Under the pieces are notes generated by a model. The model saw only the letters and a list, made by a program, of their open reading frames with translations, had not been told where the DNA came from and searched no databases. 64,000 nucleotides of DNA from the NCBI GenBank assembly GCA_004028765.1, contig SAIX01000012.1, positions 1 to 64,000 of the forward strand, in the 5' to 3' direction. The position numbers and the translations under genes are program-made. The DNA comes from Chitinophagaceae bacterium (lineage in GTDB: Bacteria; Bacteroidota; Bacteroidia; Chitinophagales; Chitinophagaceae). Below are positions 7,830 to 16,764 of the stretch, one piece after another (position 1 is the stretch's first letter; each line of letters opens with the position of its first letter).

Positions 7830-10800
7830 ATGCATCCACATGCATCCGGCTTCACCATTCCACGTACTTACCAAAAACTGCTTATGGTAGCCAAATTAAC
7901 CATGCTGATCCTTGTGCTTGCTTTGAGCCAGGCAAGCGCACGCATTGGCGCGCAGACGGTCAAACTCAATGTAAAGAACGAAAAACTCGGCAATGTACTG
8001 AGAGAAATCAAACGCCAGACCGGCTATGATTATGTGTATAATGCGAAATTCGCCTCCGAAGCCCGCAGCATCACCATTATCACGAACGGTGAGGATCTGC
8101 AAGCTGTCCTGCAAAAATGTTTCCAGGATCAGCCCTTCACCTACGAGATCACCGACAAGATCATCGTGATCAAGGAAAAATCTGCCCCAAAGCCAGAAAC
8201 AAAAAACGCCGCGGCGGCTCCCCTCGCATTACCGCCACCCCCAACTGATGTAACCATTGTTGTAACAGATGCAGACGGTCAACCACTCGAAGGCGCTTCT
8301 GTCACAGTCAAAGGAAACAACAAAGGCCTTATCACAGATGCCACCGGAAAAGTAAGTTTCAAAGCGGTCGATGATAATGCGATACTTGTTGTTTCATTTA
8401 CAGGCTACCAATCGCAAGAATTTAATATCAATAAGCGTAGAACGATAGGAATCAAATTACAAACGTCAACCAGCCAGCTGGACGAAACGGTCGTTATTGC
8501 TTACGGCAAAACCACGAAACGTTTTGCTACTGAAAGCATTGTGAAGGTTAAAGGAGAGGACATTGAAAAGCAGCCGGTTGGCAATGCGATATTGGCCCTT
8601 GAATCAAGAGTTCCGGGACTACAGATCTATCAGACCAGCGGTATTCCGGGCAGAGGGTTTACGATCTTATTGCGCGGCATCAGCAGTATCAACGCCTCGG
8701 GCAGATCACCTTTGTATTTAGTTGATGGTGTTCCATTAAGTACAGCATCTATGGATAACAATAATCTGGGAACTCCGGGAGGGGTATCATCCACCCCGCT
8801 CGCAAGTTTAAATCCTCAGGATATTGCCAGTATTGAAGTGTTGAAGGATGCAGATGCGACCGCCATATATGGATCCCGAGGAGCGAACGGCGTCATTCTT
8901 ATTACAACCAACAAAGGAAAGCCGGGGAGAGTGAAATTGAACATCAACTTACAAAACGGACAAACTAAGGCTACGCGGTTTATGGATTTATTAAATAGAG
9001 AACAATATTTACAACTCAGGCATGAGGCATTTACAAATGATGGAGTAACTGCTCTGCCTTCCAATACTTACGACCTGAACGGAAATTGGGACACCACCAG
9101 ATATACGGATTGGCAGAAACTTTTTATCGGTAACACGGGACATTTTTTCACCGGTCAAGCATCACTTACAGGCGGAAGCGAGAATACCAGCTTTCTTTTA
9201 GGAACAAATTATACTAAAGAAACTACAATTTACCCGGGCAATTTTTATGATGAACGTTATAGTGTTCATTTTTCCGCGGATCATTTTTCCACCGACCGTA
9301 AGTTCAAAGTTTCTATCAATAGTATCTACACCATTCAGTTAAACAAACTACCACCTACTGATTTTGTTTCATCCAGATACCTGACGCTCTCACCTGTGGC
9401 TCCGGCCTTGTATGATTCATCCGGTAAACTAAATTGGCAAAACAATACCTGGTTAAATCCGTTCAGTAATTTGTATAATATAATTAAAAACAATTCCGAG
9501 TATTTAAACGGAAATGTTGCGCTTAGTTATCGGTTTAATCGAAATTTTCAATTTGTTACGAATTTAGGCTACAGCACTCAGATGTATGATCAAGTTCAGG
9601 TGGCGCCCCAAACTTCATTTAATCCGGCAAGCGGAACTCTTTCCAGTTCAGGATTCGCGAATCAAAAAAGAGAAAGATGGATTTTGGAGCCGCAGCTCAA
9701 CTACCAATTCACGCTCGGTAAAGCCAAGCTTACAGCTAGTGTGGGTAATACAACGATTAACGAAAAATCCACAGGTATGTCACTGTCGGCTAAAGGATTT
9801 TCCAATGACGGACTTATAGAAAACCCTGCTGCAGCTACAACTATACAAGTAACCTCTGTTAACTACTCACTGTATAAGTATATAGGTTTTTTCGGGAAAA
9901 TGAACTTTAACGCAGGAGATAAGTACTTATTCAATCTGACTGCTCGCAGAGATGGCAGCAGCCGGTTCGGACCCGGCAATCAATTTGGCAATTTCGGTGC
10001 GGCCGGCATAGGTTGGGTATTCAGCAAGGAAAAATTTATATCTGAGAAGAGTCTAATCAGTTTCGGTAAAATTCGGGCTTCGTACGGCACTACCGGGAAC
10101 GATCAAATAGGCGACTATCAATTCTTAGATACTTATACACCTTATACGAATGCTTATCTCGGTGTGAGTCCCTTGTTACCGCAACGATTGCAAAATCCTG
10201 ATTATGCATGGGAAAAGGTTAATAAACTCGATCTGGGATTAGATATAGGATTATTAAAGGATAAAATACTGATTAGTGCGGATTATTATGATCACAGGTC
10301 ATCGAACCAATTATTGAGCTATCCTCTTCCCGGAATTACAGGTTTCACTTCGGTTCTTACAAATCTGCCGGCTAAGATTCAAAATAGGGGTTTTGAGTTG
10401 CAAGTTAGCTCAACCAATATGCGTTCAAAAAACTTCAGGTGGGAATCAATTTTTAATATCACAGTTCCGCAAACCATATTGTTAGCGTATCCGGGCATTG
10501 AAAGCTCAGCTTTTTCTTTGCTGACAGTAGGAGAGTCTTTTTTTAGTTCTCGAGTCCTTCATTATTTGGGTGTAGATCCGCAAACAGGCTTGTACACCTT
10601 CGAAGACTACGATAAAGACGGCAAAATTTCCTCACCTAATGATTATAAAAAAATCATCAACAACGGGCAACAGTTTTACGGAGGATTTGAGAATAAACTC
10701 ATGTATAGGGGTTGGAGTCTAGACGTCAATTTTCATTTTGTCAGACAAAAATACGCCACTTCTTATTATGCCTTAAATGGTTCGGTTCCAATTGTAGCAA

Positions 10801-11144
10801 CCAATTATCCTTCTTATATACTGGAAAGGTGGCAGAGCGTCGGACAGGCAGCAGCAGTTCAAAAATTATCGAACTCTAATACAGCGACGGCCACAGCTTA
10901 CAATTTATTTTTAAATAGCGACGGAGCTTACAGTGACGCATCTTTCATCCGTTTGAAAACGGTCAATATAGGATATCAACTTCCGACTTCTCAATTGAAA
11001 AAAATGAAGATTCAAGGCTTAAGGCTATATGTATCCGCTCAAAATCTATTAACGTTTACGTCCTATAAGGGACTTGATCCGGAAACAAAAGGTCTAACAC
11101 CAATAACCAAAGTTATTACTACCGGCATTCAAATCACACTTTAA
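7830..11144 (+). CDS. SusC/RagA family TonB-linked outer-membrane receptor
   Basis: A 1104-residue TonB-dependent transporter if started at the ATG 7830 (the track uses a TTG at 7782). Order of parts: an N-terminal signal/anchor helix (LTMLILVLALSQAS), an STN secretin/TonB short domain (residues about 45-110), a carboxypeptidase-regulatory-like repeat (VTDADGQPLEGASVTVKG), a plug domain (GVILITTNKG), then the 22-strand barrel. The STN domain is the part that talks to FecR. Partner of the SusD-like lipoprotein 4 nt downstream. It imports an unknown oligomeric nutrient, and no glycan- or peptide-degrading gene nearby identifies the substrate. Confidence 0.93.
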   Translation: MHPHASGFTIPRTYQKLLMVAKLTMLILVLALSQASARIGAQTVKLNVKNEKLGNVLREIKRQTGYDYVYNAKFASEARSITIITNGEDLQAVLQKCFQDQPFTYEITDKIIVIKEKSAPKPETKNAAAAPLALPPPPTDVTIVVTDADGQPLEGASVTVKGNNKGLITDATGKVSFKAVDDNAILVVSFTGYQSQEFNINKRRTIGIKLQTSTSQLDETVVIAYGKTTKRFATESIVKVKGEDIEKQPVGNAILALESRVPGLQIYQTSGIPGRGFTILLRGISSINASGRSPLYLVDGVPLSTASMDNNNLGTPGGVSSTPLASLNPQDIASIEVLKDADATAIYGSRGANGVILITTNKGKPGRVKLNINLQNGQTKATRFMDLLNREQYLQLRHEAFTNDGVTALPSNTYDLNGNWDTTRYTDWQKLFIGNTGHFFTGQASLTGGSENTSFLLGTNYTKETTIYPGNFYDERYSVHFSADHFSTDRKFKVSINSIYTIQLNKLPPTDFVSSRYLTLSPVAPALYDSSGKLNWQNNTWLNPFSNLYNIIKNNSEYLNGNVALSYRFNRNFQFVTNLGYSTQMYDQVQVAPQTSFNPASGTLSSSGFANQKRERWILEPQLNYQFTLGKAKLTASVGNTTINEKSTGMSLSAKGFSNDGLIENPAAATTIQVTSVNYSLYKYIGFFGKMNFNAGDKYLFNLTARRDGSSRFGPGNQFGNFGAAGIGWVFSKEKFISEKSLISFGKIRASYGTTGNDQIGDYQFLDTYTPYTNAYLGVSPLLPQRLQNPDYAWEKVNKLDLGLDIGLLKDKILISADYYDHRSSNQLLSYPLPGITGFTSVLTNLPAKIQNRGFELQVSSTNMRSKNFRWESIFNITVPQTILLAYPGIESSAFSLLTVGESFFSSRVLHYLGVDPQTGLYTFEDYDKDGKISSPNDYKKIINNGQQFYGGFENKLMYRGWSLDVNFHFVRQKYATSYYALNGSVPIVATNYPSYILERWQSVGQAAAVQKLSNSNTATATAYNLFLNSDGAYSDASFIRLKTVNIGYQLPTSQLKKMKIQGLRLYVSAQNLLTFTSYKGLDPETKGLTPITKVITTGIQITL

Positions 11145-11148
11145 AAAT

Positions 11149-12543
11149 ATGTTTATGCGAAAGTTTATTATACAAGCAGTTATTTTGATAGCGTTGGTTT
11201 GTCCGCTGAGCAGTTGTAAAAAATTTGTTCGGGTCGATCCGCCAACCAATGTATTGCTCGGAACTGCAGTGTACTCCAATGACGGGGGTGCTATTGCCGC
11301 TCTATCAAGTGTCTACGCTAGAATGGCTACCTTCAATACCATGCAGTATTCAAGGGCAATGGGCTACTCATCCGATGAATTCAATAATTTCTCGACCAAT
11401 TCAAATGATATCCAATTTTTCACCAACGGGTTACTTACTAATAATGCTTATGTCAAGGGTTTTTGGAACGACGCCTATTTTTATATCTATCAGGCAAATG
11501 CACTTTTGGAAGGACTGCAAAAGTCTCCGGGTGTTAGTGCCAAAGTAAATACTCAATTACAAGGAGAAGCGAAATTCATCCGCGCATTTTATTACTATTA
11601 TTTGGTTAATCAATTCGGGGACGTACCACTTGTGACGAGTACAGATTATGCTACGAACGCGCTAATGCCGCGAACGCCTGCTTTAGACGTTGTCAAACAA
11701 ATCATTGCAGATCTCAAAGATGCGGAAGCGAATCTCAGTAATAATTATTTAGGAGGTGATGCGATAACCACAACAACAGAAAAGCTAAGACCTACCAAAG
11801 CGGCCGCTCGTTTTTTGCTTTCACGGACCTATCTATATCAAAAGGATTGGGCGAACGCTGAAGCTGCAGCAACAGCAGTTATTTCAACAGGGGTATATTC
11901 TTTAGTGACAGCAGATCTCACGAAGGTCATGCAAAAAAACAGCATCGAAGCGATTTGGCAAGTTTCTACGAATTCTACTTTTAATACCAATGAGGGCTAT
12001 TATTTCGTCGCGCTTTCGACGCCTGCGTATATTTCTTTGAGTACATCCCTTTTGAATGCTTTCGAACCGAATGATAAGCGACGAACAAATTGGGTAGGAT
12101 CAATTAATGTTGGCAGTACTACTTATTATTATCCATACAAGTACCGAATTCAAAACTCAACCACTGTTTCTGAATATGTCATGGTACTGCGATATGCTGA
12201 ATTGTTCCTGTTGAGAGCGGAGGCTTATGCGCAACAAAATAAATTAACTGAAGCTATCAGTGATCTTAATACCATTAGGACAAGAGCAGGTTTGCCTCTA
12301 TTGCCTTCTTCTCTAACCCAAACACAACTTTTAGCAGCTATTGAACAGGAGCATCGGATTGAAATGTTCAGCGAGTGGGGAGATCGTTGGCTATTCCTAA
12401 AACGTACCAGTAGGGTCGATGCGATAATGTCAGTCTACGCCCCGACTAAGGGTACTACATGGAATTCGAATTGGAGTCTATATCCGATACCAGTGAACGA
12501 GATCACTAATGATCCTAACATGAAACAAAACTCCGGGTATTAA
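11149..12543 (+). CDS. SusD/RagB family outer-membrane lipoprotein
   Basis: A 464-residue protein with a lipoprotein signal (ALVCPLSSCKK, lipidated Cys near residue 25). It has SusD-type features: an N-terminal SusD-like region with QANALLEGLQ, an ARFLLSRTYLYQKDW TPR segment, and a C-terminal RagB region (YAELFLLRAEAYAQ, RIEMFSEWGDRWLFLKR). It caps the SusC barrel and binds the ligand. It starts 4 nt after susC, and a second in-frame ATG two codons later (11155) could be the true start. Confidence 0.92.
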   Translation: MFMRKFIIQAVILIALVCPLSSCKKFVRVDPPTNVLLGTAVYSNDGGAIAALSSVYARMATFNTMQYSRAMGYSSDEFNNFSTNSNDIQFFTNGLLTNNAYVKGFWNDAYFYIYQANALLEGLQKSPGVSAKVNTQLQGEAKFIRAFYYYYLVNQFGDVPLVTSTDYATNALMPRTPALDVVKQIIADLKDAEANLSNNYLGGDAITTTTEKLRPTKAAARFLLSRTYLYQKDWANAEAAATAVISTGVYSLVTADLTKVMQKNSIEAIWQVSTNSTFNTNEGYYFVALSTPAYISLSTSLLNAFEPNDKRRTNWVGSINVGSTTYYYPYKYRIQNSTTVSEYVMVLRYAELFLLRAEAYAQQNKLTEAISDLNTIRTRAGLPLLPSSLTQTQLLAAIEQEHRIEMFSEWGDRWLFLKRTSRVDAIMSVYAPTKGTTWNSNWSLYPIPVNEITNDPNMKQNSGY

Positions 12544-12566
12544 TTTAAAAGTGACAAATTGAAAAT

Positions 12567-13901
12567 ATGAAGTATTGTTTTCTACTGTTTTTGAATAGTC
12601 TTATTGGATTATCATCCGTGCAAGCGCAAACTGAAGAAGAAAAAAATTTTTATCCAACTGTGGGCAGGAAGATGCCAGAGATAGAAATTAATCACATCAA
12701 ATATTTCAATAAAAGTTCCGTCAACAGCAATGATTTTAAAGGCAAGTGGGTTGTGTTTGATTTTTGGAACCGTACATGCGGAACATGTGTAGCCAGATTT
12801 CCTAAAGTTAACAGCCTTAATGAAAAGTATGGTGACAGGATGCAATTTCTTCTTGTTGGGTTACAGGATGATATTAATTTGATACAACCTATGTTTGATA
12901 AGTTTAAGGCTAGACTTAAGCTTACGATACCCTGCGCTTTTGATTCAGCTATTTTCAAACGGTTAGACATCGGACCTTGCCCGCATATTGTTATTGTTGA
13001 TCCAAATGGTATTGTACGCGGTGTTACAAGTAATATTAATGAGGATAATGTAAAAGATCTTTTAGCAGGAAGGTCAACCAATCTTGAGACGACCTATTTC
13101 CGCAGTTCCGAAGTTGGGGTTAATAAAAAAATAGATCTGGCAAAGCCCTTACTTGTGAATGGAAACGGAGGTACGGATTCGGGGTTCCTGTATCGTTCCT
13201 TAATATTTCCGTGGGATCCCTCATTTTCTTATCATTTAGACTTTGATCTAAAATGGGTCGTTAAGCAAAATCTTTTTCAGTTAACAGGGATTACTTTAAA
13301 CCGATTATATAACTACGGATTTATAGGGAAGTATGGCCTTTCACCAAATGATCCTGAATACTATGAGTTTCGCCGAGACCCGATAATCGAAATGAAAGAC
13401 TCAATTAAATTCCAAAAAGATCCAGATCCAGCTACCGGAAGAGGATTTTATTGCTTTAGTCTATCATTTAAGAAAGGAGAGATGAGTGTTGAAAGGCTAA
13501 AATCTCTGATAAAATCTAATGTCGATAATTTTTTCGGATTGGAGAGTAGTATTGAAAAAAGACAAAGCAGATACTGGAGCCTCATTTGTACTTCGGATTC
13601 TTCGCGGGAAAGACTGAAGGCAAGAAATTCAGACTCTTCTTACATAAGAGGGTTACCTCATGCTTCTTTCACGGCGAAGAATATACCTGTATTAAAGCTT
13701 ATTTATAAAATCTATAGTGGTGCCTACCCGGAGTACCCCATTTTTAATGACACTGGGATTAATGGGAATATTGACCTTACAATGGATTGTATTCTGACTT
13801 CCCTTGAAGATGTTAAGCGTGCTTTACGAGAGAATGGGTTAGACCTTGTATTAAAGGAACGCGAAATGAAAGCTATTGTTATTAGAGATGCAATACATTA
13901 A
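12567..13901 (+). CDS. TlpA-like thioredoxin-fold protein fused to a DUF3738-like domain
   Basis: A 444-residue exported protein (signal peptide cut after VQA). Residues about 30-165 are a TlpA/ResA-type thioredoxin fold with WNRTCGTC (Cys71/Cys74) and the cis-Pro region GPCPH. The last 90 residues match the DUF3738 pattern: LPHASFTAKNIPVLKLI, then FNDTGINGNIDLT and a closing LKEREMKAIVIRDA. It follows susD by 23 nt and is probably co-transcribed. This combination is common behind SusCD genes in Chitinophagaceae, but its role is unclear. Downstream of the stop is a 7-bp hairpin (GCGACAG...CTGTCGC, 13928-13960) without a clear T-run. Confidence 0.8.
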   Translation: MKYCFLLFLNSLIGLSSVQAQTEEEKNFYPTVGRKMPEIEINHIKYFNKSSVNSNDFKGKWVVFDFWNRTCGTCVARFPKVNSLNEKYGDRMQFLLVGLQDDINLIQPMFDKFKARLKLTIPCAFDSAIFKRLDIGPCPHIVIVDPNGIVRGVTSNINEDNVKDLLAGRSTNLETTYFRSSEVGVNKKIDLAKPLLVNGNGGTDSGFLYRSLIFPWDPSFSYHLDFDLKWVVKQNLFQLTGITLNRLYNYGFIGKYGLSPNDPEYYEFRRDPIIEMKDSIKFQKDPDPATGRGFYCFSLSFKKGEMSVERLKSLIKSNVDNFFGLESSIEKRQSRYWSLICTSDSSRERLKARNSDSSYIRGLPHASFTAKNIPVLKLIYKIYSGAYPEYPIFNDTGINGNIDLTMDCILTSLEDVKRALRENGLDLVLKEREMKAIVIRDAIH

Positions 13902-14152
13902 ACCATCCTTGAAAATACAAACACAAGGCGACAGCGACACTTTTGTAAGCCTTCTGTCGCGAAATAATATTGATCCGAATTACAAATTCATTAGGGCGTC
14001 AATTCATGGTGGCATTCACTTATTATTTTCAGCATAAAAAAATCTAAATACTCTAGGAATGAAGTATTACTGTTTTTAATAAAAAGGAAATACGAAAGAT
14101 CACGGCTCAAAATGATCTGTGTTCGTATTGAATATATTAAAATAAAGATATC

Positions 14153-14605
14153 ATGAAGAGAATTATTTTGCTATACGCAATTTTCATTGCCACTCGTGTG
14201 CAAGCCCAACGACCCGATCCCGTCCACTGGACCACCACCTACACTTCCACCAGCGACAAAACTGGTACACTCCATTTCACCGCCACTATCGACAAACCCT
14301 GGCATATTTATGCCCAGGTACAACCAAAAGAGGCGGTCGCGATTCCAACGAAGTTTGTGGTCAATACCAATCCTTTGATCACAGCCACCGGTAAACCCAA
14401 AGAGCTCGGCAAAAAAGAAACCTACAAAAACACTGAAGTCGGTATCACACAATATCAGTACGGAGATAAGGTAGAGTTTGTCCAGGAAATCAAACTGAAA
14501 GTAAAGGTCAAAACCAATCTCTCCGGCACCATCACTTACCAGGCGTGTAATGATGAATTGTGTTTACCGGTGAAGACGATACCCTTTAATGTTAAAATCG
14601 AATAA
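14153..14605 (+). CDS. DsbD alpha-domain-like secreted protein
   Basis: A 150-residue periplasmic protein with a signal peptide ending in VQAQ. The rest matches the N-terminal domain of DsbD: KPWHIYAQ near the start and the terminal CNDELCLPVKTIPF, whose two Cys residues correspond to the redox pair. It lacks the membrane and thioredoxin parts of full DsbD, so it probably accepts electrons from a separate partner. The thioredoxin-like gene 12567-13901 is upstream, but a 250-nt gap makes co-transcription uncertain. Confidence 0.75.
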   Translation: MKRIILLYAIFIATRVQAQRPDPVHWTTTYTSTSDKTGTLHFTATIDKPWHIYAQVQPKEAVAIPTKFVVNTNPLITATGKPKELGKKETYKNTEVGITQYQYGDKVEFVQEIKLKVKVKTNLSGTITYQACNDELCLPVKTIPFNVKIE

Positions 14606-14606
14606 G

Positions 14607-14996
14607 ATGCCGATCCTCTATAAAATATTCCTGTTCCTGCTTATAAAAAGTGGTGCAGTTATGTTGGGGAAAGGTAATCAAGAGCCTTCGGCATACAGTA
14701 ACAGCACTTCGGTTCAAAACACAATGATGTCATTCAAACCGATATTATCCTTGCAGGGGGATATCCAATTTCTCGAAGAAGCCATAACCATCTGCCAAGA
14801 ATACCTGCCTGCAGGTATTGATCGCCACTACGACCAAGGTTTGCCGGAAGCATCCAGGGCTGTCATCCAGTTTCATCAAATGGCAGATGAATGCAGGACA
14901 AAGATCAGTCACCAGTTGATCATAAGACTGGCGGGAAAGATACTGGTGGAGTGGAAGAGCCCCGGTGGTGAAAATGGTTTTCTAGGTGGACAATAA
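14607..14996 (+). CDS. Small unknown protein
   Basis: About 129 residues from the ATG at 14607, which follows the DsbD-like stop directly (the track start at 14589 overlaps that gene). It has one N-terminal hydrophobic stretch (YKIFLFLLIKSGAVML), then a soluble helical part (EEAITICQEYLPAG, ASRAVIQFHQMADECRTK). I do not recognise the family. It lies between the DsbD-like gene and an AraC-type regulator and is probably in the same transcript. Confidence 0.45.
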   Translation: MPILYKIFLFLLIKSGAVMLGKGNQEPSAYSNSTSVQNTMMSFKPILSLQGDIQFLEEAITICQEYLPAGIDRHYDQGLPEASRAVIQFHQMADECRTKISHQLIIRLAGKILVEWKSPGGENGFLGGQ

Positions 14997-15003
14997 TAAT
15001 AGT

Positions 15004-15411
15004 ATGCCATCGACAAATTCAACCATATCATTAGCCCATTATCGCCTGGCGGCAGAAGTTGCAGAGTATATCCGCGAACATGCCTGTGAGCGGGAGTTAC
15101 TATCCATTCCCCGGTTGGCCCAAAGATTTGGTGTATGCCGTACTACACTAAAGACCTGTTTCAAATACCGACATGGGGTGAGTGTACATAAGTATGTGCT
15201 TTCGGCACGAGTCGAGAAAGCAAAAAACCTAATACTTGAGCGGCCCATGCCCATCAAAGAGATAGCCTGGGAGTTGGGGTATACAGATGTGGCTAATTTC
15301 GCCCGGGATTTTCGGAAGGTGGTGGGTATAAGTGCGGGTGAGTGGGTTAGAGGTAATAGAGTTGGGCGGATGGAGATGGAAGAAGTGGGTTGTGGCTTAC
15401 AAATATCTTAA
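15004..15411 (+). CDS. AraC-type DNA-binding regulator (stand-alone HTH domain)
   Basis: About 135 residues from the ATG at 15004 (the track uses a GTG at 14986). Nearly all of it is an AraC HTH_18 domain, with a first HTH at IPRLAQRFGVCRTTLKTCFKYRHG and a second at MPIKEIAWELGYTDVANFARDFRKVVG. No sensor domain is present. In Bacteroidota such short AraC proteins are common near mobile elements. The start lies 7 nt after the preceding stop, which suggests coupling. The target is unknown. Confidence 0.8.
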   Translation: MPSTNSTISLAHYRLAAEVAEYIREHACERELLSIPRLAQRFGVCRTTLKTCFKYRHGVSVHKYVLSARVEKAKNLILERPMPIKEIAWELGYTDVANFARDFRKVVGISAGEWVRGNRVGRMEMEEVGCGLQIS

Positions 15412-15503
15412 TTTACTTATTTTCAGTTAATTATAAATTAGTTAGTATTGCAAATAATAATATTTTTACAAATATTATTTACAAATTAATTTGAAAATAT
15501 AAT

Positions 15504-15511
15504 TACATTTG
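15504..15511 (+). promoter_or_regulatory. Bacteroidota -7 promoter element upstream of the Abi_2-associated RNA
   Basis: TACATTTG matches the TAnnTTTG consensus exactly. No good -33 TTTG is present at 19-21 bp. It predicts a transcript start near 15518, just before the structured RNA at 15523. Confidence 0.5.
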
Positions 15512-15517
15512 TGCTAA

Positions 15518-15581
15518 CAACACCTGTCAAGCCTCTTGGTCCTTTACCGGGCTAAAGCGCAACTCTGACGGGTTTTTTTTT
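15518..15581 (+). ncRNA. Candidate structured RNA upstream of the Abi_2 gene
   Basis: A roughly 60-nt predicted transcript. Its ends pair (CCTGTCA at 15523-15529 with TGACGGG at 15566-15572, seven pairs including one G-U), followed by a run of nine T residues (15573-15581), the signature of intrinsic termination. Inside, AGCC (15530-15533) can pair with GGCT. It sits directly in front of an Abi_2 gene. A conserved 'Abi-F' RNA motif next to such genes has been described, as I recall; whether this RNA belongs to it needs a covariance search. It may be an RNA antitoxin or guard. Confidence 0.5.
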
Positions 15582-16593
15582 GCCCCCCACCGAAGGATTT
15601 TGGCAATATAAAACCATAACTGCTATCACTGATAAAATTCCATACAAACATCCGCCATTGCCTGTGCCCGATCAGATCGATCTATTACTAGGCAAAGGCT
15701 TGGTTATCGGTGACCGATCGCTGGCGGAAACGTTTCTTAACCACGTCAGTTATTTCCGGTTTAAAGAATATTCCTGGACTTTCAAAGATTATAAAGAAGC
15801 TGATGGCAATTACCATAAAGGGACTACGTTCGAGCAGGTAAGGGACCTGTATTACTTTGACAGGCGGTTGAAGCTACTCCTGTTTGAAGCAATAGAAAGT
15901 ATTGAGATCGCTGTAAAAACACAACTATCCAATATCATGTCGTTACGTCACGGGATACATTGGTACCTTGACGATGCGCACTTTTTTTCAGAGGCAGAGA
16001 AAAAGAAAATAAGAGAACGTGAAGGGGAAGATTTTAAATGGTTCGATCACAGCGCATTTTTGGCAGACCTGGAAGAAGAACTTGAAGATCCAGAGGAGAT
16101 TTCGCTAAAATATTATAAGAAATCCTACGAGCCAAAGCATCCACCGTCCTGGATGGTGATGGAAATGATCTCGTTTGGAACCTTGTCAAAAATGATTGCA
16201 AACCTGCAACCTTCGGATGAAAAAACTGCGATCTGTGAAAGCTTTCGTTTAACTAAACTGCAATTGGTTTCATGGTTACACTGTTTTGCATTTTTAAGGA
16301 ACCGCTGCGCACACCACGCCAGGCTAGTACATAATAATGTTCGATTTGCTCCGGCTATGCCTCGAAAAGCCAGCCGGATTTTTCTTACCGAACATGCCGA
16401 GGTGGAAGACAATAGTATATATGCCGCATGCGCTTGTATGCAGTTTATGCTACAAACCTGCAACCCACAGGCTTGCTTTGGGGCTAATTTAAAGGCATTA
16501 TTTGACCAGTTTCCTACTGTCAGGGCGTCAGATCTCGGGTTTACGGCGAATTGGCGAAAAGAGGCCCTGTGGAGAGGAAGTGAAGGCCTGTAA
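15580..16593 (+). CDS. Abi_2 (AbiD/AbiF-like) abortive-infection HEPN protein
   Basis: A 337-residue protein of the Abi_2 family. The family opening is present (QIDLLLGKGLVIGDRSLAE, then NHVSYFRFKEY), followed by DRRLKLLLFEAIESIEIAVKT and WMVMEMISFGTLSKMI. The catalytic-type HEPN motif is FLRNRCAHHARLVHN (R-N-x3-H). Members act as phage-triggered RNases. The track start is a TTG at 15580 inside the T-run of the preceding RNA, and no upstream ATG exists. The true start may be this TTG or another non-ATG codon before the PDQIDLLL segment. Expression probably depends on read-through of the RNA terminator, as in type III toxin-antitoxin loci. Confidence 0.82.
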   Translation: MPPTEGFWQYKTITAITDKIPYKHPPLPVPDQIDLLLGKGLVIGDRSLAETFLNHVSYFRFKEYSWTFKDYKEADGNYHKGTTFEQVRDLYYFDRRLKLLLFEAIESIEIAVKTQLSNIMSLRHGIHWYLDDAHFFSEAEKKKIREREGEDFKWFDHSAFLADLEEELEDPEEISLKYYKKSYEPKHPPSWMVMEMISFGTLSKMIANLQPSDEKTAICESFRLTKLQLVSWLHCFAFLRNRCAHHARLVHNNVRFAPAMPRKASRIFLTEHAEVEDNSIYAACACMQFMLQTCNPQACFGANLKALFDQFPTVRASDLGFTANWRKEALWRGSEGL

Positions 16594-16764
16594 GCGTTAC
16601 TATCCCGCTCAAAAAAAGAAATAATAAAGAAGCTGATACATAAAGTAAACGACTGGGGTGTTGATTACTCCAGTCCGATAATGAATGCCCCGATGTTTTA
16701 CTTTGATTTATTTATGTTAGCTCGATAATCCTTTCTTAAGGCTTTCAATACTACTAATCCCTCA

